Source of the DNA: Lachnospiraceae bacterium
GTDB lineage: Bacteria > Bacillota > Clostridia > Lachnospirales > Lachnospiraceae
Direction: 5' to 3'
Length of the DNA stretch: 64,000 bases
Assembly: GCA_015056815.1 (NCBI GenBank)
Contig: SVFN01000010.1
Location: forward strand, 1 to 64,000
Positions 25,468 through 33,110 of this stretch are shown one piece after another (within the stretch, counting starts at the first letter, position 1; every line of letters begins with the position of its first letter). Below the pieces are notes generated by a model, which saw nothing but the letters and a program-made list of their open reading frames with translations, did no database searches and was not told where the DNA came from. A program made the position numbers and the translations under genes.

Positions 25468-25998
25468 TTATTCTTCAATGTTATCATTAGGACTCTTTTG
25501 TTCTTCTCTTTCAATCCATACGCCAACAATGATATTTCCTATAAAATCTGATTCAATATATTCTATGATCACATGCTGATCATTTTCGCGAATATATCCT
25601 CCATCTGCCTTTGGTGTATGATATCCGGTCTGTCCATCGTAACCTCTGTAAAAGAAATCAACCTCCCCCACTTTAAAAGACTCATTTAATGAATCAGTAT
25701 AAAAATCTTGAACATTCCCTTCTACAACACTATATTTATTTTGTTTATACGGTAAGTAAAAACAAAAATAATCTCTTATTTCCACCCCCAAAATGGCTAG
25801 CATCATCAATCCCCCAAAAATCACTGAGAGGTTGATGATTCTATTTCTAACCCTTTCCATACCCTTTTTCCATTCATTTATTCGCACATTTCTGTTTATA
25901 CCTTTGATGACGAACAGAATTAAAACATAAACCATTATAAAAAGCAAAAACGTAATATAATCAGCAAACGCAAACTTATACTCATATACTTTTACCAT
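25468..25998 (-). CDS. Putative Rhs-tip immunity membrane protein, family copy A (orphan)
   Basis: A 176-residue family member with MVKVYEYKFAFADY start, helices near residues 13-31 and 52-72, then YLPYKQNKYSVVEGNVQDF, EVDFFYRG and NDQHVIIEYIESDFIGN. A strong AAGGTGGAG ribosome site precedes the ATG. No tip or core lies upstream, so it is an orphan at the island's entry end. It could be transcribed from an AT-rich region at 26000-26100, where TATAAT-like boxes occur. Confidence 0.66.
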   Translation of the reverse strand: MVKVYEYKFAFADYITFLLFIMVYVLILFVIKGINRNVRINEWKKGMERVRNRIINLSVIFGGLMMLAILGVEIRDYFCFYLPYKQNKYSVVEGNVQDFYTDSLNESFKVGEVDFFYRGYDGQTGYHTPKADGGYIRENDQHVIIEYIESDFIGNIIVGVWIEREEQKSPNDNIEE

Positions 25999-25999
25999 C

Positions 26000-26304
26000 T
26001 TTTATACTCCACCTTTACGAAAAAATCCGATATTATTATAGATTAATGTGAAAATAGGCCGATAATCATTTTGAACATTAATATTATAACAATAGCTGAA
26101 ATTTTCCATTCAATGATACCAGGGCCAAAACACGAAATTTTTCGTATTTCCCATTCATTAATCTAGCATACTGTGATGCATCCGTCAATTAAAAATCTCT
26201 TTTAGTTTCCGTTTTCTGCTTATTTATTCGTATGTTTTGGCATTTTAGATAAAACTTGTTCTCCGAAAACGTTTCAATTATCCTATCATATGCAAAATCG
26301 ACCA
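26000..26304. other. AT-rich noncoding right edge of the island
   Basis: No ORF with coding character. Leftward TATAAT-like boxes occur near 26033 and 26085 and may drive copy A. I see no integrase, direct repeat or tRNA that would mark an attachment site. Confidence 0.4.
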
Positions 26305-26311
26305 TACAAAA

Positions 26312-26350
26312 AAAGCTGTCGTACCGGACAATCGTTTGTACAACAGCTTT
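26312..26350 (-). terminator. Terminator of the trmL operon
   Basis: A 13-bp stem with one mismatch (AAAGCTGTcGTAC/GTACaACAGCTTT), loop of 13 bases and, read leftward, a run of seven T. It insulates the Rhs island from the operon to the right. Confidence 0.85.
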
Positions 26351-26401
26351 ACCTGATCTCCCTTCTTTTCTTCCGCTCCTAAATTTGATAAAAGGACTGT
26401 T

Positions 26402-26632
26402 TTACAACAGCCCTTTCAACTCCGTCAAAAGCTCCAGATCGCTCTGCTTTACCTTCATATTGCCGGTGACAGGCTCCTCGCCGGGTTTTGTCACGGTGAT
26501 CTCAATGATGGTGTCTTCTGTGATCTTTTCTTTGAACATCTTATTTAAAAACGCAGCAAATTTGGGGTGATTGGCCTCAAATGTATTTTTGGCGTTTGCC
26601 ATTTTCATAAACGCAGACGGGTTTATATTCAT
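26402..26632 (-). CDS. Conserved small protein, unknown function
   Basis: A 76-residue protein (MNINPSAFMKMANAKNTF start) with an N-terminal helical half and a C-terminal beta-like half (DTIIEITVTKPGEEPVTGNM). An AGGAGG site precedes the ATG, which overlaps the trmL stop by ATGA, so the two are translationally coupled. I do not recognise a characterised family. Confidence 0.75.
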   Translation of the reverse strand: MNINPSAFMKMANAKNTFEANHPKFAAFLNKMFKEKITEDTIIEITVTKPGEEPVTGNMKVKQSDLELLTELKGLL

Positions 26633-27135
26633 ATTTTTCCTCCTTCTTTCCAATGCAGTCTGTGCAGTTCTCCTTCGATCTGCATGCTTGCGAAATTCTG
26701 CTGTCTGAGTGCCTCATAAAGCACGATCGCCACAGAATTGGAAAGGTTCAGGGAACGGATGGCAGGCAGCATCGGGATCCGGATGCAGGTCTCTTCATTG
26801 TCTACCAGGATCTCCTCCGGAATCCCTGCACTCTCTTTCCCGAACATGATGAAATCATCCGGTCCGAACGATACCTCTGTATAACTGTGCCTCGCCTTGG
26901 TCGTTGCCATCCAGATCTTACTGCCCGGATGCTTCTTTAGAAACTCTTCGTAGTTGACATAACGTGTCACATCCAGATGCTCCCAGTAATCCATGCCGGC
27001 GCGCTTAATGGACTTCTCATCCAGGTGAAACCCCAGAGGCTCGATCAGATGGAGACTCGTCCCTGTCGCGACACAGGTCCTTCCGATATTCCCTGTATTG
27101 GCCGGAATCTCCGGCTGATGTAATACGATGTGCAT
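26629..27135 (-). CDS. trmL: TrmL, tRNA (cytidine/uridine(34)-2'-O)-methyltransferase
   Basis: A 168-residue SPOUT methyltransferase, full family length. It 2'-O-methylates the wobble base of leucine tRNAs using S-adenosylmethionine. The motifs HQPEIPANTGNIGRTC (residues 7-22), FGKESAGIPEEIL and the knot-forming RIPMLPAIRSLNLSNSVAI are all present. It is followed, with overlap, by a small conserved protein. Confidence 0.95.
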   Translation of the reverse strand: MHIVLHQPEIPANTGNIGRTCVATGTSLHLIEPLGFHLDEKSIKRAGMDYWEHLDVTRYVNYEEFLKKHPGSKIWMATTKARHSYTEVSFGPDDFIMFGKESAGIPEEILVDNEETCIRIPMLPAIRSLNLSNSVAIVLYEALRQQNFASMQIEGELHRLHWKEGGKI

Positions 27136-27149
27136 ATATTTCTATTACC

Positions 27150-27193
27150 GTTTACAGTCTGCAGGCATACCTTGCTGACGCATGACTGTAAAC
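27150..27193. promoter_or_regulatory. Inverted repeat between the aminotransferase and trmL genes
   Basis: A perfect 10-bp inverted repeat (GTTTACAGTC/GACTGTAAAC) with a 24-base loop that can pair further (TGC/GCA). There is no T-run. It may be a hairpin in the leftward transcript or a regulator site. Confidence 0.4.
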
Positions 27194-27211
27194 ATATTCC
27201 TTTCCCATGAT

Positions 27212-28390
27212 TTATTTCTTCTCGGCCCGCAGTTTTTCAATAAAGCGCTTCAGACGCTCGATGGCAATCTTAAGATCCTCCAGCGAATACGCATAAGAGA
27301 TGCGAAGGAAGCCTTCGCCGCAGTCGCCGAATGCCGTTCCCGGCACGACTGCCACTTTCTCCTCCATCAAAAGCCTCGTTGCAAACTCATCCGAAGTCAA
27401 TCCAAACTCCTGAATGGATGGGAAAATATAAAATGCACCATAGGGCTCAAAGCATTTCAGTCCCATTTCCTTAAAAGTATGTACCAGATAGCGGCGTCTC
27501 TGATTATACGCCTCTCTCATCTCTGCCACATCCTCATCACCGTTTTTCAATGCTTCCACTGCCGCATACTGGCTTGTAGTAGGGGCACACATGATCGCAA
27601 ACTGATGGATCTTTGTCATCTGCTCTAAAATCTCTTTCGGCCCGCAGGCATATCCCAGCCTCCAGCCGGTCATGGCAAATGCCTTGGAGAAACCATTGAT
27701 CAGAATCGTACGCTCCTTCATACCGGGCAGACTTGCAATGGAAACATGTTCTCCGTTGTAGGAAAGCTCGGAATAGATCTCATCACTCATGACTAAAAGA
27801 TCATGCTCAATGATCACTTCCGCGATCGCTTCCAGATCCTTGCGCTCCATAATGGCTCCTGTCGGGTTGTTCGGGAAGGGCAGCACCAGCACCTTTGTCT
27901 TGTCTGTGATCGCATCACGCAGTTCTTCTGCCGTCAGACGGAATTCATTCTCTTCTTTTAAATTGATCACTACAGGCTTCGCACCTGCCAGGATCGCACA
28001 CGGCTCATAGGAGACATAGCTTGGCTGCGGGATCAGTACCTCCTCCCCGACTCCGGGGTTGATCACGGCACGCAGCCCAATATCGATTGCTTCAGAGCCG
28101 CCCACTGTAATGATCACTTCGTGAAGCGGATCATACTCCACCTTGCACTTACGCTTCAGGTAATTGCAGATCTCCACACGCAATTCCTTCAGTCCGGAGT
28201 TGGAGGTGTAAAAGGTACGCCCTTTCTCTAAGGAATAGATCCCCTCATCGCGGATGTGCCACGGTGTATCAAAATCCGGCTCACCCACACCTAAGGAAAC
28301 AACATCATCCATCTCGCTTACAATATCAAAAAATTTACGGATCCCCGATGGTTTTAAATCCACTACCTGTTTTGCTAAAAAGTCTCTCAT
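27212..28390 (-). CDS. Class I/II PLP-dependent aminotransferase
   Basis: A 392-residue fold-type I aminotransferase with the PLP-lysine motif SKAFAMTGWRLGY (lysine near residue 237), LVLPFPNNPTGA, SDEIYSEL and the substrate-binding arginine region EGFLRISYAYS. It is closest in kind to clostridial aspartate/alanine-type enzymes. The exact amino donor cannot be read from sequence. It starts by a four-base overlap with the Lrp/AsnC gene upstream, so the regulator and enzyme are co-translated. An amino-acid-responsive circuit is likely. Confidence 0.93.
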   Translation of the reverse strand: MRDFLAKQVVDLKPSGIRKFFDIVSEMDDVVSLGVGEPDFDTPWHIRDEGIYSLEKGRTFYTSNSGLKELRVEICNYLKRKCKVEYDPLHEVIITVGGSEAIDIGLRAVINPGVGEEVLIPQPSYVSYEPCAILAGAKPVVINLKEENEFRLTAEELRDAITDKTKVLVLPFPNNPTGAIMERKDLEAIAEVIIEHDLLVMSDEIYSELSYNGEHVSIASLPGMKERTILINGFSKAFAMTGWRLGYACGPKEILEQMTKIHQFAIMCAPTTSQYAAVEALKNGDEDVAEMREAYNQRRRYLVHTFKEMGLKCFEPYGAFYIFPSIQEFGLTSDEFATRLLMEEKVAVVPGTAFGDCGEGFLRISYAYSLEDLKIAIERLKRFIEKLRAEKK

Positions 28391-28869
28391 GGCGTCACCT
28401 TCATTCTTTCATCTTCCGGTTTTTTGGCAAGGATCGTTCCGTGATCTTTATATTTTTTCAGAATGAAATGGGTCGCCGTACTGAGAACGGAATCTAGGGT
28501 GGATAATTTATCCGATACGAAGTTGGATACTTCCTTCAGGCTTTTACCTTCCAATGTCACAAGCAGATCGAATCCTCCGGAGATCAGATAGACACTGTTT
28601 ACCTCCGGATACTTATAAATGCGTTCTGCGATACTGTCAAATCCCTGTCCTCTCTGCGGAGTCACACGGACCTCGATCAAGGCTGTGACCTTCTCGATGG
28701 AAGTCTTCTCCCAGTCGATCAGAGTATGATATCCGCAGATCACACCTTCTTCTTCCATTTTTTTCAGTTCATTGGCTACATCGATCTCCGGTGCACCCAT
28801 GATCACAGCAAGCTCTTTGATGTCCACTCTGCTGTTTCTCTCGATAATCTTTAAAATCTGTTCTCTCAT
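28387..28869 (-). CDS. Lrp/AsnC-family transcriptional regulator
   Basis: A 160-residue regulator with an N-terminal helix-turn-helix (DIKELAVIMGAPEIDVANEL, about residues 15-40) and a C-terminal ligand-binding RAM domain (VTALIEVRV, VYLISGGFDLLVTLEG). Such proteins bind amino acids and control their metabolism. I start at MREQILKII (28869), which has a GGTGG site. The upstream extension to 28926 lacks one. It is coupled to the aminotransferase gene. Confidence 0.93.
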   Translation of the reverse strand: MREQILKIIERNSRVDIKELAVIMGAPEIDVANELKKMEEEGVICGYHTLIDWEKTSIEKVTALIEVRVTPQRGQGFDSIAERIYKYPEVNSVYLISGGFDLLVTLEGKSLKEVSNFVSDKLSTLDSVLSTATHFILKKYKDHGTILAKKPEDERMKVTP

Positions 28870-28952
28870 CTTAACCACCTTTTTATTTTTAATTTTGTAT
28901 CCGAAAATGTTCTCTGTTACTGCCATTTCCCGATACGGCTTTTGTTTCCGTC

Positions 28953-29903
28953 TTATAATACCTTTAAAATCTCATCCGGTTTGACAGGCTCTAAGAATCT
29001 GCTCTCACCTTCATTTAAGATAACTCTGTCATGATCGGCAGTCGTCTTACCGATGACTGCTGCCGGGATTTTCTCCGCCTGTAAAGTCCTTACAAGCTCA
29101 TGCCCGTCATCTGCGATCATAAGGAGACTCCCCGTTCCAAGCATCTCATAGGGATTGACATCATAGATCTCACTGATCTCGATAGTCTCCTGTTTAACCG
29201 GAATGGCCTTTAAGTCAATGCTCAGTCCGATACCTGCTCTGTCCGCCATTTCCCAAAGAGCACCAAAAACACCGCCCTTGTTTACATGACACATAGCGCT
29301 GACACCGGACTTTTCGGCCAGTGCGGCCTCCGCCGTCACATTCAGATACTCTTTTAAGCATCTTGCCTGCTCCAGAAGATGTCTGGAATATCGGGCAAGT
29401 ATATCTTCTTCCTTTACCTGCGCAAGCACCGCGGTGGCTCCAAGCGCCAGGAACTTGCTCATCACAACGTCCTGTCCGGCCAAAACCGCTTCGGATCTTT
29501 CTTTCTCTTTTGTCCCCACCACCGTCACTGCTGCCATCGGTGCCGTCACTGCGTCGATCACTTCCACCTGACAGGCCAGCAAGCACATTCCATACTCCCT
29601 AAATACTGCCGCCGCTGCCCGGATCACTTTTTTCAGAAAGCTTTCCGACTGTCTGGTGGTAAAGATCAGGTTCAGGCCTGCACCGACAGGTCTCCCGCCC
29701 TGTGCAAGCAGTGCATTGGCCGCCATGTACAAAGCCATGGCAGCGACGCTCTCATGGCTAAGAGCGAAGGTCTCTGTCTGAAACAGACCTGCCAAAAAGG
29801 CGCAGTTGTCTTCTGCGCCTTTGTAAATACGAACCTGTTCTCTTTGAAATTCTTTCAGTACAGAGCGTTCATAAATGCTCTGGGATAACTGACCTTCTTT
29901 CAT
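28953..29903 (-). CDS. AIR-synthase-related (PurM/HypE-like) protein
   Basis: A 316-residue protein with the two-domain PurM-like pattern: an N-terminal ATPase-type half (FALSHESVAAMALYMAANAL, AAVTVVGT) and a C-terminal half with HVNKGGVFGALWEMADRAGI and NPYEMLGTGSLLMIADDG. The latter parallels the G(G)xxGAL and D(x)NPYEL signatures of HypE/ThiL/PurM enzymes. The N-terminal metal-binding aspartate loop is altered, so its substrate is uncertain. The gene stands between the AsnC unit and the VanW gene. Confidence 0.8.
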   Translation of the reverse strand: MKEGQLSQSIYERSVLKEFQREQVRIYKGAEDNCAFLAGLFQTETFALSHESVAAMALYMAANALLAQGGRPVGAGLNLIFTTRQSESFLKKVIRAAAAVFREYGMCLLACQVEVIDAVTAPMAAVTVVGTKEKERSEAVLAGQDVVMSKFLALGATAVLAQVKEEDILARYSRHLLEQARCLKEYLNVTAEAALAEKSGVSAMCHVNKGGVFGALWEMADRAGIGLSIDLKAIPVKQETIEISEIYDVNPYEMLGTGSLLMIADDGHELVRTLQAEKIPAAVIGKTTADHDRVILNEGESRFLEPVKPDEILKVL

Positions 29904-29946
29904 GAATCTTCCGTCCTAACGATTATTGTCATTCTTTTATCAGATC

Positions 29947-31518
29947 TTACTGGGCTGCTGCCGCTGCTGCCTGAGCTGCCGCTGCTGCCGCCTCCGCGAT
30001 CGCACGCTGCTGTGCCTGGATCGCTGCCTGCTGCGCCGCCGCTGCCGCTGCCGCTTCGGAAGGGTCTGTCGGTGCTCCCACGACTCCGCCGGAAGCTGCT
30101 GCCTGCACATCTGCAAGACTGCCCGATGCGATCGCCGAATTCACAGCCGCTGATACGTTCGGATCTGCCGATGCGGTACCGACCGTAACGGTTCTTGGCG
30201 TTGCCGCATAGGTGCTCTTATTGATAACCTCCCGGCTCTCTTCTTTGCCATCCACTTTCACGATCTTCCACAGCTGCGCCGTATATCCCACATGGGCTGA
30301 CTGCGTGCTGTAATAGCCCACCGGATGTGTACTGTCCGGGATCAAACGCTCGCCCTGCGGCTCTGTTCTCGAAAGCGTCTCACTCTCATAGATCACTTCC
30401 CGGTTTGCCGGTCTGTCCTCCACCCCGTAAATGGTAAAAGTAATATGTTTATCCGATGTCGTGAATCCTTCAATATAGACAGGATGCTTTGACGTATTGA
30501 CAAATTTGAAGTCCTTCGTGGTCCCTGAGATCGCTGCATCACAGGAGGGATCTACATACGTAACGATCATGGAATGATTGGAACGCTGTGTCACTTCCAG
30601 CTCTGCGCGAAGGACTGCATTATAAAGTGTGGTAGAGACCTGACAGATCCCTCCGCCCAGCGTCTCTACTACCATACCGTTGTTATAAGAGCCGGCCAGA
30701 TAGTACCCGTTCTCCTCACTGAACGGACTTACGGTCTCATAAGTGGAAAACTCATCACCCGGATAAAGCAGGGTTCCGTTGATCAGTCTGGCACCGTTTG
30801 CCACATTCCCGCTGCGGTTGCCGCCGGAAGAAGAATAACTGGTCGTAAAAGTACCCAACACATCTTTGACTTTGGATAATTCTTCCTCGGTCCCTTTCGG
30901 TTCATCTTCTTCTACAGAGAGCTTTAACTCTGCATCCTTCCCATCCCATTCGGAAGTCATGTAATCCCGGATCATATCGGCAGAGGATTTTACATCGATC
31001 TTCACTCCTGTCTGTCCCGGTGTGATCACGAACGCACCGTCTTCCCTTTTGAGGGTAGCGTCCACTGCCTCCACGTTAAATGCGGAGCAATCGTCCTTAA
31101 GGATCTTCTGTACTGCCGAGTCATCCACCGAATACTCTAACGGGAAAACCAAACTCTCATGCTCCAGATCCTTCAGCATTTTATACCGCTTAATGATGTT
31201 GCCTTCTTTCCCGACCGCTGCCGCATCCTCCACGGCATCCCGGTTCACCCATTTCAAACCGAGCTCCTTCGCCGTGACAGTGATCTTATTATCATTCAGC
31301 GCATCCAGTGTGATCTTGGAAGTACCGATGGAACCCAGATACTCATCCACTGCTTTTTCGGCCTCCAGGGTCGTCATGCCGGACACATCCACGTCACCGA
31401 TGTGAATCCCTTTTTCAATGTGATCCAAAGCGGCGGCTGCATCTGCAGTCTGCGCGGCAGCACAAACAATACCCGCACAGGCAAATGCCGCGAATACATG
31501 TTTTGCAAATTTTTTCAT
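29947..31518 (-). CDS. VanW-family cell-wall protein with Ala/Gln-rich tail
   Basis: A 523-residue exported protein: signal peptide at residues 1-28, a peptidoglycan-binding YoaR-like region (about 35-210), a VanW domain (about 235-365, LLYPGDEFSTYETVSPFSE and GGGICQVSTTLYNAVLRAEL) and a G5-like domain (about 370-440). The last 45 residues are nearly pure Ala and Gln, which is unusual and may form an extended wall-spanning or helical tail. VanW proteins are linked to the cell envelope, but their reaction is unknown. A 33-residue membrane peptide gene lies just upstream. Confidence 0.9.
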   Translation of the reverse strand: MKKFAKHVFAAFACAGIVCAAAQTADAAAALDHIEKGIHIGDVDVSGMTTLEAEKAVDEYLGSIGTSKITLDALNDNKITVTAKELGLKWVNRDAVEDAAAVGKEGNIIKRYKMLKDLEHESLVFPLEYSVDDSAVQKILKDDCSAFNVEAVDATLKREDGAFVITPGQTGVKIDVKSSADMIRDYMTSEWDGKDAELKLSVEEDEPKGTEEELSKVKDVLGTFTTSYSSSGGNRSGNVANGARLINGTLLYPGDEFSTYETVSPFSEENGYYLAGSYNNGMVVETLGGGICQVSTTLYNAVLRAELEVTQRSNHSMIVTYVDPSCDAAISGTTKDFKFVNTSKHPVYIEGFTTSDKHITFTIYGVEDRPANREVIYESETLSRTEPQGERLIPDSTHPVGYYSTQSAHVGYTAQLWKIVKVDGKEESREVINKSTYAATPRTVTVGTASADPNVSAAVNSAIASGSLADVQAAASGGVVGAPTDPSEAAAAAAAQQAAIQAQQRAIAEAAAAAAQAAAAAAQ

Positions 31519-31566
31519 AACATCTTCCTCTCCCTGTGCTATACTGTAAAGGAACTGTATAGCTCA

Positions 31567-31668
31567 CTACATTCCGATAGCAGAAACAGCCAGCGGAACG
31601 ACCATTGCCAGAACTAACACTACGATAATGATCGTAGATATGATTTTTTGTGTCTTTCTGTTGAACAT
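31567..31668 (-). CDS. 33-residue single-span membrane peptide
   Basis: An ORF from ATG 31668 to TAG with a strong AGAGGTGATAAGC ribosome site. It encodes a short basic N-terminus (MFNRKTQKI) and one membrane helix (IIIVVLVLAMVVPLAVSAI). It sits 48 bases before the VanW start on the same strand. Good ribosome spacing and clean topology make it a likely real small protein. Function unknown. Confidence 0.65.
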   Translation of the reverse strand: MFNRKTQKIISTIIIVVLVLAMVVPLAVSAIGM

Positions 31669-31700
31669 GCTTATCACCTCTTCTTACGAAAGGATTATAT

Positions 31701-32309
31701 ATGAAATTTCCGTTCTTTGCAAGTTTTATCGTGCTAATAATATGGCTGAAATACGAAATTGGTAAAGCTGACCGCCTTAAGGCAAAAGCCTCCGATTCCT
31801 TTTGGGATAAAGAGATGCAGGCCAATAATGTCCGCAAAAAATCTTTGGACAATCTGCACTATGTTGAGATTCCATACGACCTGATCCCCCGTGACCTTCT
31901 GACGGAATATGAAGCGATGCGCGACTCCCTTGCCATGATCGATGCTCTTAGCGGCAAAAAGATCGTGAATCTCAACGGCATCACCAATACCGACCTCAAG
32001 CTCTCGTACGGCACCGCCAACATCACCCCTCTGTCGGAATACGATGAAAATTATACAAAGCTGATCACCGCCCTGTATACGATCGCCTCTCTTTTGTATG
32101 AGAACGGTTATGCCGGGCAGGCTGTTCCTCTTTTGGAATTCGGTGTTATGACCGGAACCGATATGAGCGGCTATTACCGTCTCTTACAGAAACATTACCG
32201 TTCCACGAAGGAGCCGGGAAAGCTTGACTGGCTGAAAAGCTGTGCCGAAAAAGTGGAGGGTATGATGAAAGATTCTATCTGCCGTATCGTAAATGAACCG
32301 GAAAACTGA
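31701..32309 (+). CDS. Membrane-anchored protein, unknown function
   Basis: A 202-residue protein with one N-terminal membrane anchor (about residues 3-18) and a soluble helical part containing IDALSGKKIVNLNGITNTDL and a TPR-like stretch (LITALYTIASLLYENGYAGQA). GAAAGGATTATAT precedes the ATG. It is divergent from the small VanW-linked peptide gene. I do not recognise a named family. Confidence 0.75.
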   Translation: MKFPFFASFIVLIIWLKYEIGKADRLKAKASDSFWDKEMQANNVRKKSLDNLHYVEIPYDLIPRDLLTEYEAMRDSLAMIDALSGKKIVNLNGITNTDLKLSYGTANITPLSEYDENYTKLITALYTIASLLYENGYAGQAVPLLEFGVMTGTDMSGYYRLLQKHYRSTKEPGKLDWLKSCAEKVEGMMKDSICRIVNEPEN

Positions 32310-32313
32310 TCTG

Positions 32314-33075
32314 TCAGGATCGTTCGCCAAAGCCGGCGGCATCTGCGCTTCCGGTCAGACCTTTCACTTTTCCGGAAAGGATCCGGTCCGTATAGCGGCT
32401 TACCTCGTTTCGTGTCATTCTATTTATATTCTGATCCGGCTCTATTTTATGCATCTGAAGCAATTTTTGCAGACGCTCCAGCTGTGCTTTCGTAGCCGGC
32501 TGTTCCCTTCTGACCCGGTAGACCAGCTTCTGCGGCATAAAGAGCGCCCTATCCTCTTTTTCGTTTTCTTCTTCGCAGTACTCCTGTTTCAGTCTTTGAA
32601 ACAGCGCAAAAGTCGCCTCCACATCGCTTAACGCTCTGTGCGGAGAATGCGGGATCTCATAATACTTGCACAGATATGGCAGGCTCCTGCTTTCCAGGTG
32701 TCCCAGGTACTTTCTTGCGATCTTTAAGGTATCGATGCCGTTTCGTTCAAAAGAATATCCCTGATTGACAGCCGCTCTTTTTAAAAAAGAGTAATCAAAC
32801 AGCACACTGTGTCCGATCAGATCATCTTCTTTTGCAAATTCCAGAAATTTCGGAAGGATTTCTTCTATATAAAGTGCCTTTTGCAGTTCTTCGTCTGTGA
32901 TGCCTGTGATCTTTATAATGTGCTGCTCCAGTTTTCTTCCCGGATTCACAAGCTGCGAAAAAGAGTCTACCGCTTCCCCGTTTCGGATTTTAAGTGCCCC
33001 GATTTCTATGATCTTATCTTTTTTCGGATCCAGTCCGGTGGTTTCCAGATCCACCACCACCCCATTTATCTCCAT
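32314..33075 (-). CDS. DnaQ-type 3'-5' exonuclease
   Basis: A 253-residue protein with the DEDDh exonuclease motifs: VVDLETTGLDPKKDKIIEIG (ExoI, residues 7-26), LIGHSVLFDYSFL (ExoII) and HRALSDVEATFALF (ExoIII). The domain resembles the PolC/epsilon proofreading domain but stands alone, with a basic C-terminal extension (about residues 185-253). It probably acts in DNA repair or RNA turnover. It converges with the hypothetical gene on its left with a 4-base gap and no obvious terminator. Confidence 0.92.
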   Translation of the reverse strand: MEINGVVVDLETTGLDPKKDKIIEIGALKIRNGEAVDSFSQLVNPGRKLEQHIIKITGITDEELQKALYIEEILPKFLEFAKEDDLIGHSVLFDYSFLKRAAVNQGYSFERNGIDTLKIARKYLGHLESRSLPYLCKYYEIPHSPHRALSDVEATFALFQRLKQEYCEEENEKEDRALFMPQKLVYRVRREQPATKAQLERLQKLLQMHKIEPDQNINRMTRNEVSRYTDRILSGKVKGLTGSADAAGFGERS

Positions 33076-33110
33076 AGCTTTCTTATCCTCTCTGCCTTTG
33101 ACAGTTTCTG

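Larger units (their letters stand above)
11159..25998 (-). other. Island of displaced Rhs/YD-repeat tip-immunity cassettes
   Basis: About 15 kb of leftward-oriented modules of the form [3' Rhs core fragment]-[variable C-terminal tip]-[small membrane protein]. It is AT-richer than the flanks, especially in tip and immunity parts. Near-identical 3' core segments recur four times before different tips, and one tip/immunity family occurs at least six times. No intact Rhs N-terminus, signal peptide or full-length gene lies in the window. The flanking genes (cbiA and the trmL operon) are ordinary chromosomal genes. The arrangement matches the orphan-cassette arrays known beside Rhs genes in other bacteria. 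Confidence 0.85.

Noticed and set aside
11159..25998. Integrated prophage or conjugative element
   Set aside because: No integrase, capsid, portal, relaxase or transfer genes are present. The content is Rhs cassettes and IS remnants only.
29321..29888. Rightward ORFs within the PurM-like gene
   Set aside because: They are antisense shadows of a GC-rich coding region with no ribosome sites.
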